27,097 bases of DNA from an uncultured Lachnospiraceae bacterium (lineage in GTDB: Bacteria > Bacillota > Clostridia > Lachnospirales > Lachnospiraceae). Shown piece after piece: positions 1 through 7,633 of the stretch. The stretch is taken from contig CAJUQB010000064.1 of NCBI GenBank assembly GCA_910588285.1, forward strand, positions 1-27,097. The letters run 5' to 3'. The position numbers and the translations under genes are program-made. Under the pieces are notes generated by a model. It had not been told where the DNA came from and ran no database searches. It was given only the letters and a program-made list of their open reading frames with translations. How positions within the stretch are numbered: position 1 is the first letter of the stretch; every line of letters begins with the position of its first letter.

Positions 1-18
1 AGTATTGCAGCCATCTTA

Positions 19-55
19 ACAGGTACACCAGTCATTATTTGACTGGTGTACCTGT
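19..55. repeat. Perfect 16-bp inverted repeat (hairpin)
   Basis: The arms at 19-34 and 40-55 are perfect reverse complements separated by a 5-nt TTATT loop. No T-run follows on the + strand and none follows on the - strand, so it is not a classical intrinsic terminator. It probably ends or separates the transcription unit to the left of the window, or serves as a protein-binding palindrome. Its role is undetermined. Confidence 0.7.
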
Positions 56-128
56 CGTGGAGATACAGAGGGTTGTCTGAACTGTTACGTTCCAGCGGGA
101 AATCACAAGAAATCCGGCTGAAAATCAG

Positions 129-157
129 TTGCTTTTTGGGAAAAGGTATGCTATAAT
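129..157 (+). promoter_or_regulatory. Sigma-A type promoter of tig
   Basis: A TTGCTT -35 box at 129-134 is followed by a 17-nt spacer and a perfect TATAAT at 152-157. TG at 149-150 makes this an extended -10. Transcription would start near 164 and give a leader of about 115 nt. The leader contains a small GGAGG/CCTCC hairpin (213-217 with 224-228) that hides a ribosome-binding-site-like stretch well upstream of the true start. Confidence 0.75.
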
Positions 158-280
158 GTCAAATTGATTGAATAAAAATGGAAGGGTACGTCTATACCAT
201 TTATATATTGAAGGAGGAAGCACCCTCCGGGTGTACCTATGTGTCCGAGACAGGACAAAAGAAGGAGGAAAACAGTAGTA

Positions 281-1597
281 ATGAGCGTACAGGTAGAGAA
301 TTTGGAGAAAAACATGGCAAAGCTGACCGTCGAGGTTCCGGCGGAAGAGCTGGAGAAGGCGATTCAGGCGGCATATCAGAAGCAGAAGAGCCAGATCAGT
401 CTGCCGGGATTCCGTAAGGGTAAGGTGCCCCGCAGCATGATCGAGAAGCTGTATGGCGTGGAGATTTTCTTTGAGGATGCAGCCAATGCACTGATCAATC
501 AGGAATATCCCAAGGCAGCCGAGGAGAGCGGCCTTGATATCGTATCCCGCCCAACGGTTGACGTGACACAGATTGAGAAGGGCAAGCCCTTTATTTTTAC
601 GGCTGAGTTTGCCGTGAAGCCGGAGGTGACCCTGGGCAAGTACAAGGGTGTGCAGGTGACGAAGATTGATACCTCTGTTTCCGCGGAAGAGGTGGAGCAG
701 GAGCTGAATAGAGAACGTGAGAACAATGCCAGGACCATTACCGTAGAGGATCGGCCGGTGGCTGACGGCGATACGGCAGTGATTGATTATGAGGGCTTTG
801 TGGACGGCAAGCCCTTTGAGGGCGGCAAGGCCGAGAACCATTCTTTGGTGATTGGCTCCCATTCCTTCATTGATACCTTTGAGGAGCAGCTGGTGGGCAA
901 GAACACCGGCGATGAGCTGGAGGTGCATGTGACCTTCCCGGAGGAGTATCATGCAGCGGAGCTGGCAGGGAAGCCGGCTGTGTTCCAGGTGAAGATCAAT
1001 GAGATCAAGGCCAAGGAGCTGCCGGAGCTGGATGACGAGTTTGCCCAGGATGTTTCCGAGTTCGATACCCTGGAGGAGTACAAGGACAGCCTGAAGAAGC
1101 GCCTTGTGGACCGCAAGGAGGCTTCCGCAAAGCGCGAGAAGGAAGAGGAAGCCATCAATAAGATCATTGACAAGTCCAAGATGGAGATTCCGGAGGCTAT
1201 GCTGGAGACACAGATTGATACCATGATGAATCAGTTTGCCAATCAGATTGCCCAGCAGGGCTTATCCCTGGAGCAGTATATGCAGTTCAGCGGCATGACC
1301 ATGGCGAACATGCAGGAGCAGATGAAGCCGGATGCCCTGAAGCGGATCCAGACTAGCCTCGTGCTGGAGCAGATCGCCAAGGAGGAGAATATCCAGATCT
1401 CCGAAGAGGAGGTAGAGGCTGAATTTGCCAGGATGGCTGAGATGTACGGTATGGAAGCAGAGCAGATCAAGACCATTATGGGCGGCGAGGTAGAAGGCAT
1501 GAAGAAGGATCTGGCTGTTCAGAAGGCCGTTGACCTGATCATGGAGAACATCAAGGAGAGAGCAAAGCCCAAAGCAAAGGATAAGGACGCTGAATAA
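281..1597 (+). CDS. tig: Trigger factor (ribosome-associated chaperone / peptidyl-prolyl isomerase)
   Basis: Trigger factor binds beside the ribosomal exit tunnel and shields nascent chains; its FKBP-type middle domain isomerises prolyl bonds. The protein has 438 residues, the usual length. The N-terminal ribosome-binding domain carries the signature GFRKGKVP at residues 43-50. An FKBP-like domain follows (roughly 150-245; it contains VIDYEGFVDGKPFEGG), then a helical, Glu/Lys-rich substrate-binding domain up to the lysine-rich end. The ATG at 281 is chosen because AAGGAGGA lies 11 nt upstream (262-269) and the protein then begins MSVQVENLEKN as in relatives. An in-frame ATG at 239 has no ribosome binding site at proper distance. 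The gene heads a tig-clpP-clpX-lon run typical of Firmicutes. Confidence 0.97.
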   Translation: MSVQVENLEKNMAKLTVEVPAEELEKAIQAAYQKQKSQISLPGFRKGKVPRSMIEKLYGVEIFFEDAANALINQEYPKAAEESGLDIVSRPTVDVTQIEKGKPFIFTAEFAVKPEVTLGKYKGVQVTKIDTSVSAEEVEQELNRERENNARTITVEDRPVADGDTAVIDYEGFVDGKPFEGGKAENHSLVIGSHSFIDTFEEQLVGKNTGDELEVHVTFPEEYHAAELAGKPAVFQVKINEIKAKELPELDDEFAQDVSEFDTLEEYKDSLKKRLVDRKEASAKREKEEEAINKIIDKSKMEIPEAMLETQIDTMMNQFANQIAQQGLSLEQYMQFSGMTMANMQEQMKPDALKRIQTSLVLEQIAKEENIQISEEEVEAEFARMAEMYGMEAEQIKTIMGGEVEGMKKDLAVQKAVDLIMENIKERAKPKAKDKDAE

Positions 1598-1609
1598 GAA
1601 GGTTGGGGC

Positions 1610-1638
1610 AGCGGGGGACGAGGAATGGGTTCCCCGCT
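1610..1638 (+). other. Intergenic hairpin downstream of tig
   Basis: AGCGGGG (1610-1616) can pair with CCCCGCT (1632-1638) about 13 nt after the tig stop codon. No T-tract follows, so termination would be weak. The hairpin may protect the 3' end of tig mRNA. Confidence 0.4.
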
Positions 1639-1680
1639 CCGGTTAATAACAGGATACAGGGCGCCGGATGGCGCAGAGAT

Positions 1681-1725
1681 AAGTTCCATGGGGGATTACG
1701 GTTCTGACATGGGACTTCGTTTCTT
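1681..1725 (+). terminator. Possible intrinsic terminator between tig and clpP
   Basis: A 10-bp stem with one G-U pair is formed by 1681-1690 and 1708-1717 around a 17-nt loop. It is followed by the T-rich stretch TCGTTTCTTT. The long loop and interrupted T-run make it a modest terminator, so readthrough into clpP is likely. Confidence 0.4.
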
Positions 1726-1774
1726 TGAAATAGTGCTTGAAAACAGTGCTTGAAAGGGTGCCTGGAACTGGCGC
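1725..1774 (+). repeat. 12-13 nt imperfect tandem repeats in the clpP leader
   Basis: Four consecutive units of the form TTGAAA-n-AGTGC are visible: 1725-1736, 1737-1749, 1750-1761 and a degenerate copy at 1762-1774. The last two units also form a hairpin, GGTGCC (1757-1762) with GGCGCC (1770-1775), just ahead of the clpP ribosome binding site. The array could be an operator for a stress regulator or simple slippage duplication. It does not match the CtsR heptad consensus well. Confidence 0.55.
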
Positions 1775-1798
1775 CTACAGGGCAAAGGAGGCAGAATT

Positions 1799-2386
1799 AT
1801 GAGCTTAGTACCTTACGTTGTGGAACAGACCAGCAGAGGAGAGCGTTCCTATGATATTTATTCCAGGTTATTGAAGGACCGGATTATTTTTCTGGGAGAA
1901 GAGGTCAATGAGACGACAGCCAGCCTGACCGTGGCGCAGCTGCTGTTTCTGGAGGCAGAGGATCCCGGCAAGGATATCCAGCTGTATATCAATTCCCCGG
2001 GCGGGGTGGTGACGGCAGGCCTGGCCATTTATGATACCATGCAGTATATCAAATGCGATGTGTCCACCATCTGTATTGGCCTTGCGGCCAGTATGGGAGC
2101 ATTTTTGCTGGCAGGCGGCGCCAAGGGCAAGCGTTTTGCACTTCCCAATGCCGAGGTGATGATCCATCAGCCCTCCGGAGGAGCCAAGGGGCAGGCTACG
2201 GATATCCAGATTGTGGCAGAGAACATCTTAAAGACCAAGAAGCGTCTGAATGAGATTCTGGCAGCCAATACCGGCCAGCCATATGACGTGATTGCAGAAG
2301 ATACGGAGCGTGATAATTATATGTCCGCCCAGGAGGCCAAGGCATACGGACTGATCGACGATGTGATCACATACAAAGAGAAGTAG
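1799..2386 (+). CDS. clpP: ATP-dependent Clp protease proteolytic subunit
   Basis: ClpP is the tetradecameric serine peptidase that degrades proteins fed into it by ClpX or other Clp ATPases in the cytoplasm. The product has 195 residues, the normal size. The catalytic triad is complete: Ser98 in GLAASMGA, His123 in MIHQP and Asp172 in ERDNYM. The oligomerisation and substrate groove motif INSPGG lies at 64-69. The ATG at 1799 has AAAGGAGG at 1784-1791. The partner clpX follows 79 nt downstream. Confidence 0.98.
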   Translation: MSLVPYVVEQTSRGERSYDIYSRLLKDRIIFLGEEVNETTASLTVAQLLFLEAEDPGKDIQLYINSPGGVVTAGLAIYDTMQYIKCDVSTICIGLAASMGAFLLAGGAKGKRFALPNAEVMIHQPSGGAKGQATDIQIVAENILKTKKRLNEILAANTGQPYDVIAEDTERDNYMSAQEAKAYGLIDDVITYKEK

Positions 2387-2398
2387 GGATGACAATAC

Positions 2399-2425
2399 AG
2401 GGACAGGGCGCGCGGCACTGTCCCT
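2399..2425 (+). other. Intercistronic hairpin between clpP and clpX
   Basis: AGGGACAG (2399-2406) pairs perfectly with CTGTCCCT (2418-2425) around an 11-nt GC-rich loop. No T-run follows. It looks like an mRNA-processing or stability hairpin, or a partial attenuator, rather than a full terminator. Confidence 0.5.
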
Positions 2426-2465
2426 CGTGTCGGTAAATAGAAAGAATTAGGAGGAATCGCAAAAC

Positions 2466-3743
2466 ATGGCAGGGAAATTCATGGACAATAGAGTCCGCTG
2501 TTCCTTTTGCGGGAAGACAGACCTGCAGGTGAGGAAGATGATTGCAGGACCCAACGATACGTATATCTGCGACGAGTGCGTGGATGTCTGTGCGGAGATT
2601 ATTGAGGAGGAGCTGGGAGGCGAGCTGGAGCCGGTGACAGAGGAGGAGACGGCAGCCCCCATTAATTTGATTAAGCCTGAGGAGATGAAGGCATTTCTGG
2701 ATGAGTATGTGATTGGGCAGGAGCAGGCCAAGAAGGTCCTCTCGGTGGCTGTGTATAACCATTACAAGCGGATTTTGGCAGAGCAGGACGACAGCGGTGT
2801 GGAGCTGCAGAAGAGCAATATCCTGATGCTTGGCCCAACAGGCTCCGGCAAGACGCTGCTGGCCCAGACATTGGCAAAGATTCTGAACGTGCCCTTTGCC
2901 ATTGCCGATGCCACGGCGCTGACAGAGGCCGGCTATGTGGGCGAGGATGTGGAGAATATCCTGCTGAAGATTATCCAGGCGGCAGAATACGATATTGAGC
3001 GGGCCCAGACAGGAATTATCTATATTGATGAGATTGACAAGATTACCAGGAAATCGGAGAATCCCTCCATCACCAGAGATGTGTCAGGAGAAGGCGTGCA
3101 GCAGGCCCTTCTGAAGATTCTGGAGGGCACCCTGGCTTCCGTTCCGCCCCAGGGAGGCAGGAAGCATCCCTACCAGGAGCTTCTGCAGATTGATACGACG
3201 AATATACTTTTCATCTGCGGCGGTGCATTTGAAGGGCTTGACAAGATAATTGAATCACGATTAGATAAAAAGGCCATTGGCTTTAACCAGGATATCCAGG
3301 ATCGGCGGGAGCGGAATGTGGGCGAGGTGCTGAAGGAGGCGCTGCCACAGGATTTCATCAAATTCGGCATGATTCCTGAGATTATCGGGCGTGTGCCGGT
3401 GACGGTATCTCTGGATGCCCTGGATCAGGCAGCTCTGATCCGTATCCTGAAGGAGCCGAAGAATTCCCTGGTACGCCAGTATGCAAGGCTGATGGAGCTG
3501 GACGGCGTGACGCTGCATTTTGAGGAAGGAGCCCTGGAGGCCATTGCCGAAAAGACCATGAAGCGCAGGACCGGAGCCAGAGGTCTTCGGGCCATTGTGG
3601 AGCAGGTGATGATGGACGTGATGTTCCGCGTTCCCTCGGATGAAAATATTGTAAGCTGTACCATTACCAAGGAATCGGTGGAGGGCACGGCCCCGGTGCT
3701 GACGAATATTGGAATGCTGGAAGAAAAGAGTAAGAGTGCATAG
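2466..3743 (+). CDS. clpX: ATP-dependent Clp protease ATP-binding subunit ClpX
   Basis: ClpX is the hexameric AAA+ unfoldase that recognises tagged substrates and threads them into ClpP. The 425-residue protein starts with the zinc-binding domain (Cys12, Cys15, Cys35, Cys38). The AAA+ core follows, with Walker A GPTGSGKT at 123-130, the pore loop GYVGED at 156-161 and Walker B IIYIDE at 184-189. The ClpP-docking IGF tripeptide is present in KKAIGFNQ. All key residues are intact. The start has AGGAGGA at 2450-2456. The stop codon lies directly before lon, so the two are probably cotranscribed. Confidence 0.98.
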   Translation: MAGKFMDNRVRCSFCGKTDLQVRKMIAGPNDTYICDECVDVCAEIIEEELGGELEPVTEEETAAPINLIKPEEMKAFLDEYVIGQEQAKKVLSVAVYNHYKRILAEQDDSGVELQKSNILMLGPTGSGKTLLAQTLAKILNVPFAIADATALTEAGYVGEDVENILLKIIQAAEYDIERAQTGIIYIDEIDKITRKSENPSITRDVSGEGVQQALLKILEGTLASVPPQGGRKHPYQELLQIDTTNILFICGGAFEGLDKIIESRLDKKAIGFNQDIQDRRERNVGEVLKEALPQDFIKFGMIPEIIGRVPVTVSLDALDQAALIRILKEPKNSLVRQYARLMELDGVTLHFEEGALEAIAEKTMKRRTGARGLRAIVEQVMMDVMFRVPSDENIVSCTITKESVEGTAPVLTNIGMLEEKSKSA

Positions 3744-3752
3744 GTGATCATA

Positions 3753-6065
3753 ATGAATGACAGAATGAGAGAACTCCCCGCAGTAGCTTTGCGGGGAATG
3801 ACTATATTACCGGGAATGGTAGCGCATTTTGATGTGAGCCGTTCCAAATCCGTGCGGGCGGTGGAGAATGCCATGCTGGGAGACCAGCAGGTGTTTCTGG
3901 TGACTCAGCGTGACGTGGAGGAGGAGGAGCCTGGCCTTGAGGGGCTGTTTCGGGTGGGGATTATTGCCGCCGTGAAGCAGGTCATTAAGCTGCAGCATGA
4001 TGTGGTGCGTGTCCTGGTGGAGGGGATGGAGCGGGCAGAGCTTTTGCAGTTTCTGGAATATGAGGAATATCTTCGGGCAGAGGTACTGCTGCTGGGGCAG
4101 GACCCGGATCCCCTTCCGGCCCAGATTGCGGACGCTATGGTGCGCAGCCTCCAGGAGACCCTGGCAAATTACGCGGTATTGAGTCCCAAGACCGGGAAGG
4201 AGCTGGCTCGTCAGGCCCTGGAGATGCGGGATATCACCAGGCTTTTGGATACGATTGGCAACAACATCCCTGTGAGCTATGAGAATAAGCAGCGGATCCT
4301 GGAAGCAGTGGGCCTGGAGGAGCGTTATGAGACCGTGATGGCCATCCTTCTCAATGAGATTCAGGTAATCCAGATCAAAAATGAATTCCAGACCAAGGTG
4401 CGGGAGCGGGTTGACCGCAACCAGAAGGAATATATTCTGCGGGAGCAGATGAAGCTGATCCGGCAGGAGCTGGGGGAGGACAATACCCAGTCGGATGCTG
4501 ACCATTTTCTGGAGGCCACCGGGAAGCTGAAGGCGGACAAGGCGGTAAAGGAGAAGATCAAAAAGGAGATCGAACGCTATAAGAGCGTGGGCAGCAGTTC
4601 CTCGGAGAGCGCGGTGATCCGGGGCTATATTGAGACAATGCTGGACCTGCCCTGGAATAAGGCATCCAAGGACAACCGGGATATTCACCGGGCGGAGCAG
4701 ATCCTTGACGAAGACCACTATGGCCTGGAGAAGGTGAAGGAGCGTATGCTGGAATTTCTGGCAGTGCGGAATCTGACCAGCAAGGGGGACAGCCCCATTA
4801 TCTGTCTGGTGGGGCCGCCTGGAACCGGAAAGACAAGCATTGCCAAGTCTGTGGCGCGTTCCCTGGAGAAAAAATATGTCCGCATCAGCCTGGGCGGCGT
4901 CCGAGATGAGGCGGAGATCAGAGGTCACCGGAAGACCTATGTGGGGGCCATGCCGGGGCGTTTGGTCAATGCCCTCAAATACGCCGGTGTGAAGAACCCG
5001 CTGATCCTGCTGGATGAGATTGACAAGCTCAGCAGCGATTACAAGGGAGATACAGCCTCCGCTCTGCTGGAGGTGCTGGATTCCGAGCAGAACCACAGCT
5101 TCCGGGATCATTATGTGGAGGTGCCCATCGACCTGTCGGAGGTGCTGTTCATTGCCACAGCCAATTCCACCCAGACCATACCGCGTCCCCTTCTGGATCG
5201 TATGGAGCTGATTGAGGTTTCCAGCTACACGGAAAATGAAAAGATGCACATTGCAAGGGAGCATCTGATCGACAAGCAGCTCTCCAAAAACGGATTAAAG
5301 ACCCAGCAGCTTTCCATCAGCAACAAGGCCCTGGAGCAGCTGATTCGGGGATATACCAGGGAGGCCGGCGTACGTTCTCTGGAGCGGAAGATCGGTGAGG
5401 TATGCCGCAAGGCGGCCCGGGAGATCTATACCGGGGACAAGAAGCTGGTGCGGCTTACAGAGAGCAACCTGGAGAAGTATTTGGGAAAGGTGCGCTATCA
5501 TTATGATATGGCCAATGAGAGCCCGGAGGTTGGAATTGTCCGGGGGCTGGCCTGGACCAGCGTGGGAGGCGATACCCTGCAGATCGAGGTGAACATCATG
5601 CCCGGCAAGGGAGAATTTTCCCTGACAGGACAGCTGGGGGATGTGATGAAGGAATCGGCACAGGCCGGGATTAGCTACATCCGCTCTGTCAGCAGGGAGT
5701 ATGAGATTGAGAAGGACTTTTTCAAGGAGCATGATATCCATATCCACATTCCGGAGGGAGCTACGCCAAAGGATGGCCCCTCAGCGGGAATCACCATGGC
5801 AACTGCCATGCTGTCTGCCATTACAGGCAGGAAGGTGCGGGCAGATGTGGCCATGACCGGGGAGATTACCCTGCGGGGACGGGTATTGCCCATCGGCGGA
5901 CTGAAGGAGAAGATCCTGGCAGCTAAGAACGCGAATATCAAGACGGTCTGTGTGCCGAAGAAGAATGAAGCGGATGTGGCGGAGATTGCAGCAGAAATCA
6001 AAAAGGGAATTGAGATTATCTATGTGGAGAAGATGGAGGATGTGCTGAAGGCAGCGCTGATTTGA
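3753..6065 (+). CDS. lon: ATP-dependent Lon protease
   Basis: Lon is a cytoplasmic AAA+ serine protease that degrades misfolded and regulatory proteins. With the start at 3753 it has 770 residues: a substrate-binding N-domain (begins RELPAVALRGMTILPGM), a coiled linker, an AAA+ module (Walker A GPPGTGKT 354-361, Walker B LILLDEID with Asp421) and a C-terminal peptidase domain. That domain has the Ser677/Lys720 dyad in PKDGPSAG and GGLKEK. An in-frame GTG at 3744 would add three residues. The ATG at 3753 is preferred because AGGTGA at 3742-3747 is well spaced for it and overlaps that GTG. The gene follows clpX within 10 nt and abuts engB. Confidence 0.97.
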   Translation: MNDRMRELPAVALRGMTILPGMVAHFDVSRSKSVRAVENAMLGDQQVFLVTQRDVEEEEPGLEGLFRVGIIAAVKQVIKLQHDVVRVLVEGMERAELLQFLEYEEYLRAEVLLLGQDPDPLPAQIADAMVRSLQETLANYAVLSPKTGKELARQALEMRDITRLLDTIGNNIPVSYENKQRILEAVGLEERYETVMAILLNEIQVIQIKNEFQTKVRERVDRNQKEYILREQMKLIRQELGEDNTQSDADHFLEATGKLKADKAVKEKIKKEIERYKSVGSSSSESAVIRGYIETMLDLPWNKASKDNRDIHRAEQILDEDHYGLEKVKERMLEFLAVRNLTSKGDSPIICLVGPPGTGKTSIAKSVARSLEKKYVRISLGGVRDEAEIRGHRKTYVGAMPGRLVNALKYAGVKNPLILLDEIDKLSSDYKGDTASALLEVLDSEQNHSFRDHYVEVPIDLSEVLFIATANSTQTIPRPLLDRMELIEVSSYTENEKMHIAREHLIDKQLSKNGLKTQQLSISNKALEQLIRGYTREAGVRSLERKIGEVCRKAAREIYTGDKKLVRLTESNLEKYLGKVRYHYDMANESPEVGIVRGLAWTSVGGDTLQIEVNIMPGKGEFSLTGQLGDVMKESAQAGISYIRSVSREYEIEKDFFKEHDIHIHIPEGATPKDGPSAGITMATAMLSAITGRKVRADVAMTGEITLRGRVLPIGGLKEKILAAKNANIKTVCVPKKNEADVAEIAAEIKKGIEIIYVEKMEDVLKAALI

Positions 6066-6067
6066 GT

Positions 6068-6694
6068 ATGGTAATTAAAAATGTTAGCTTAGAGATTGTC
6101 TGTGGGATTACCAGCAAGCTGCCGGAGACAGACAAGCCGGAGATTGCTTTTGCAGGAAAGTCAAATGTGGGAAAATCCTCTCTGATCAATGCCCTGATGA
6201 ACCGCAAGGCCCTGGCCCGGACCTCCGCCCAGCCTGGGAAGACCCAGACGATTAATTTCTACAATATCAATGAAGCCATGTATCTGGTGGATCTTCCGGG
6301 CTATGGGTATGCGAAGGTGCCCCAGGCGGAGAAGGAAAAATGGGGAAAAATGATTGAACGTTATCTTCATACCTCCCAACAGCTGCGTGCAGTATTTCTT
6401 CTGATTGATATACGCCATGAGCCCTCTGCCAATGACCGGCAGATGTACGAGTGGATCTCCTATCAGGGCTATGAACCCATCATCATTGCAACGAAGCTGG
6501 ACAAGATTAAGCGAAGCCAGCTTTCCAAGCAGCTGAAGCTAATCCGGACAGGTCTCAATGTAAAAGGGGGAACAAGGATCCTGCCTTTTTCTGCCCTGAC
6601 AAAGCAGGGACGGGAGGAGATCTGGCAGCTGATGGATCAGTTGATTGCAGATGAACCGGAGGAAGAAGTTGCCAATCAGGAAAGCGAAAGTTAA
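6068..6694 (+). CDS. engB: Ribosome biogenesis GTP-binding protein EngB (YsxC/YihA)
   Basis: EngB is an essential GTPase for assembly of the large ribosomal subunit. The 208-residue product shows the G1 motif GKSNVGKS (30-37), a G2 threonine region (TSAQPGKTQT), G3 DLPGYG (75-80), G4 TKLDK (142-146) and a G5 region FSALTKQG. A TTG at 6062 that overlaps the lon stop could add two residues. The ATG at 6068 gives the usual MVIKNV-type beginning. The lon-engB order is common in Firmicutes. The stop codon is followed at once by the znuA start, so the zinc importer seems to be read from the same transcript. Confidence 0.96.
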   Translation: MVIKNVSLEIVCGITSKLPETDKPEIAFAGKSNVGKSSLINALMNRKALARTSAQPGKTQTINFYNINEAMYLVDLPGYGYAKVPQAEKEKWGKMIERYLHTSQQLRAVFLLIDIRHEPSANDRQMYEWISYQGYEPIIIATKLDKIKRSQLSKQLKLIRTGLNVKGGTRILPFSALTKQGREEIWQLMDQLIADEPEEEVANQESES

Positions 6695-7633
6695 ATGAAG
6701 AATAAATATTTATTTGTCCTGCTGCTGCTCCTTGCAATGTCTCTGCTGGGATACGGATTCGTATGGAGATACAAGGGGCAGGAACAGCAGGAACGGGAGG
6801 GCGTGACCATTGTCACATCCTTTTATCCCATGCAGATTGCGGCCATGAATGTGGTGGGAGACTGCCAGGGCGTGACGGTGGAGTGCCTAAGTGAGCCTCA
6901 GACCGGATGTCTCCACGATTACCAGCTGACGCCCCAGGACATGATTCTTCTGTCCCATGCAGATGTGTTCCTTGTGAATGGGGGAGGGATCGAAGGATTC
7001 CTGACAGAGGTGGCCAAGGAGTATCCCGGGCTCGTGATTCTTGATGCCGGGGAGGATGTATTTTCTGGGGAAGCGCATTCCGATTCCGATGATGCATCCG
7101 GGGAGGTGCATCATCATGGGGAGAATGCCCATGCCTGGATGAGCATTTCCCATTATAAGCAGCAGATCGAGAGCATCTGCCAGGGTCTAAGCCAGGCAGA
7201 CCCGGCCCACAGGGAGGTATATCGGCAGAACGCGGATGCCTACCTTGTGAAGATCCGGGAGGTGGAGAAGCTGGCCGGGGAAGTGAGGGAGCAGGCAGCC
7301 GGTACGCCGGTGGTGATTTTCCATGAAGCCTATGAGTACCTGGCCGAAGATCTTGGCATGCCGGTGGAGGGGCTTCTGAACCTGGATGAGGAGCGGCAGG
7401 TCAGCGCCGGAGAGACGGCAGATATCATTGGGACGATTCAGGAGCACGGGATCCGTATGCTTCTGGCTGAGGAATTGTATGGAAAGGATATGGGCCGGAC
7501 CGTAGAAGCGGAGACTGGCTGCAGGGTTTACAATCTGGACACGCTGGTGCGGGGAGAGGTGACAGCGGATGCCTGGCTTATCGGCATGAGGGAGAACCTT
7601 CGTATTCTGCAGGAGGCATTATGCGCAAAATAA
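6695..7633 (+). CDS. znuA: Zinc/metal ABC transporter substrate-binding protein (ZnuA-like)
   Basis: This is the extracytoplasmic metal receptor of a cluster A-I ABC importer. It has 312 residues and an N-terminal hydrophobic segment (residues about 5-24). There is no lipobox cysteine, so it is probably anchored by, or cleaved after, that segment rather than being a lipoprotein. The likely ligands are His74 (CLHDY), His146 (AHAW), His210 (FHEAYEY) and an acidic residue in the AEELYGKD region. A short His/Asp/Glu-rich loop (about 126-146, with HHHGENAH) sits before the second histidine, as in zinc-specific members. The start codon directly follows the engB stop. Zn2+ is favoured over Mn2+ because of the His-rich loop; this is inference. 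Confidence 0.88.
   Translation: MKNKYLFVLLLLLAMSLLGYGFVWRYKGQEQQEREGVTIVTSFYPMQIAAMNVVGDCQGVTVECLSEPQTGCLHDYQLTPQDMILLSHADVFLVNGGGIEGFLTEVAKEYPGLVILDAGEDVFSGEAHSDSDDASGEVHHHGENAHAWMSISHYKQQIESICQGLSQADPAHREVYRQNADAYLVKIREVEKLAGEVREQAAGTPVVIFHEAYEYLAEDLGMPVEGLLNLDEERQVSAGETADIIGTIQEHGIRMLLAEELYGKDMGRTVEAETGCRVYNLDTLVRGEVTADAWLIGMRENLRILQEALCAK

Noticed and set aside
239..280. Upstream ATG for tig that would add 14 residues
   Set aside because: The good ribosome binding site at 262-269 lies inside this stretch and serves the ATG at 281. The extra residues are not typical of trigger factor.
178..417. 79-residue + strand ORF in the tig leader and start
   Set aside because: It overlaps the certain tig gene in another frame, has no ribosome binding site and reads like low-complexity out-of-frame sequence.
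3807..5264. 485-residue - strand ORF opposite lon
   Set aside because: It is fully antisense to a clearly intact lon gene and rich in His, Leu and Gln, as expected from the complement of that codon usage. No domain is recognisable.
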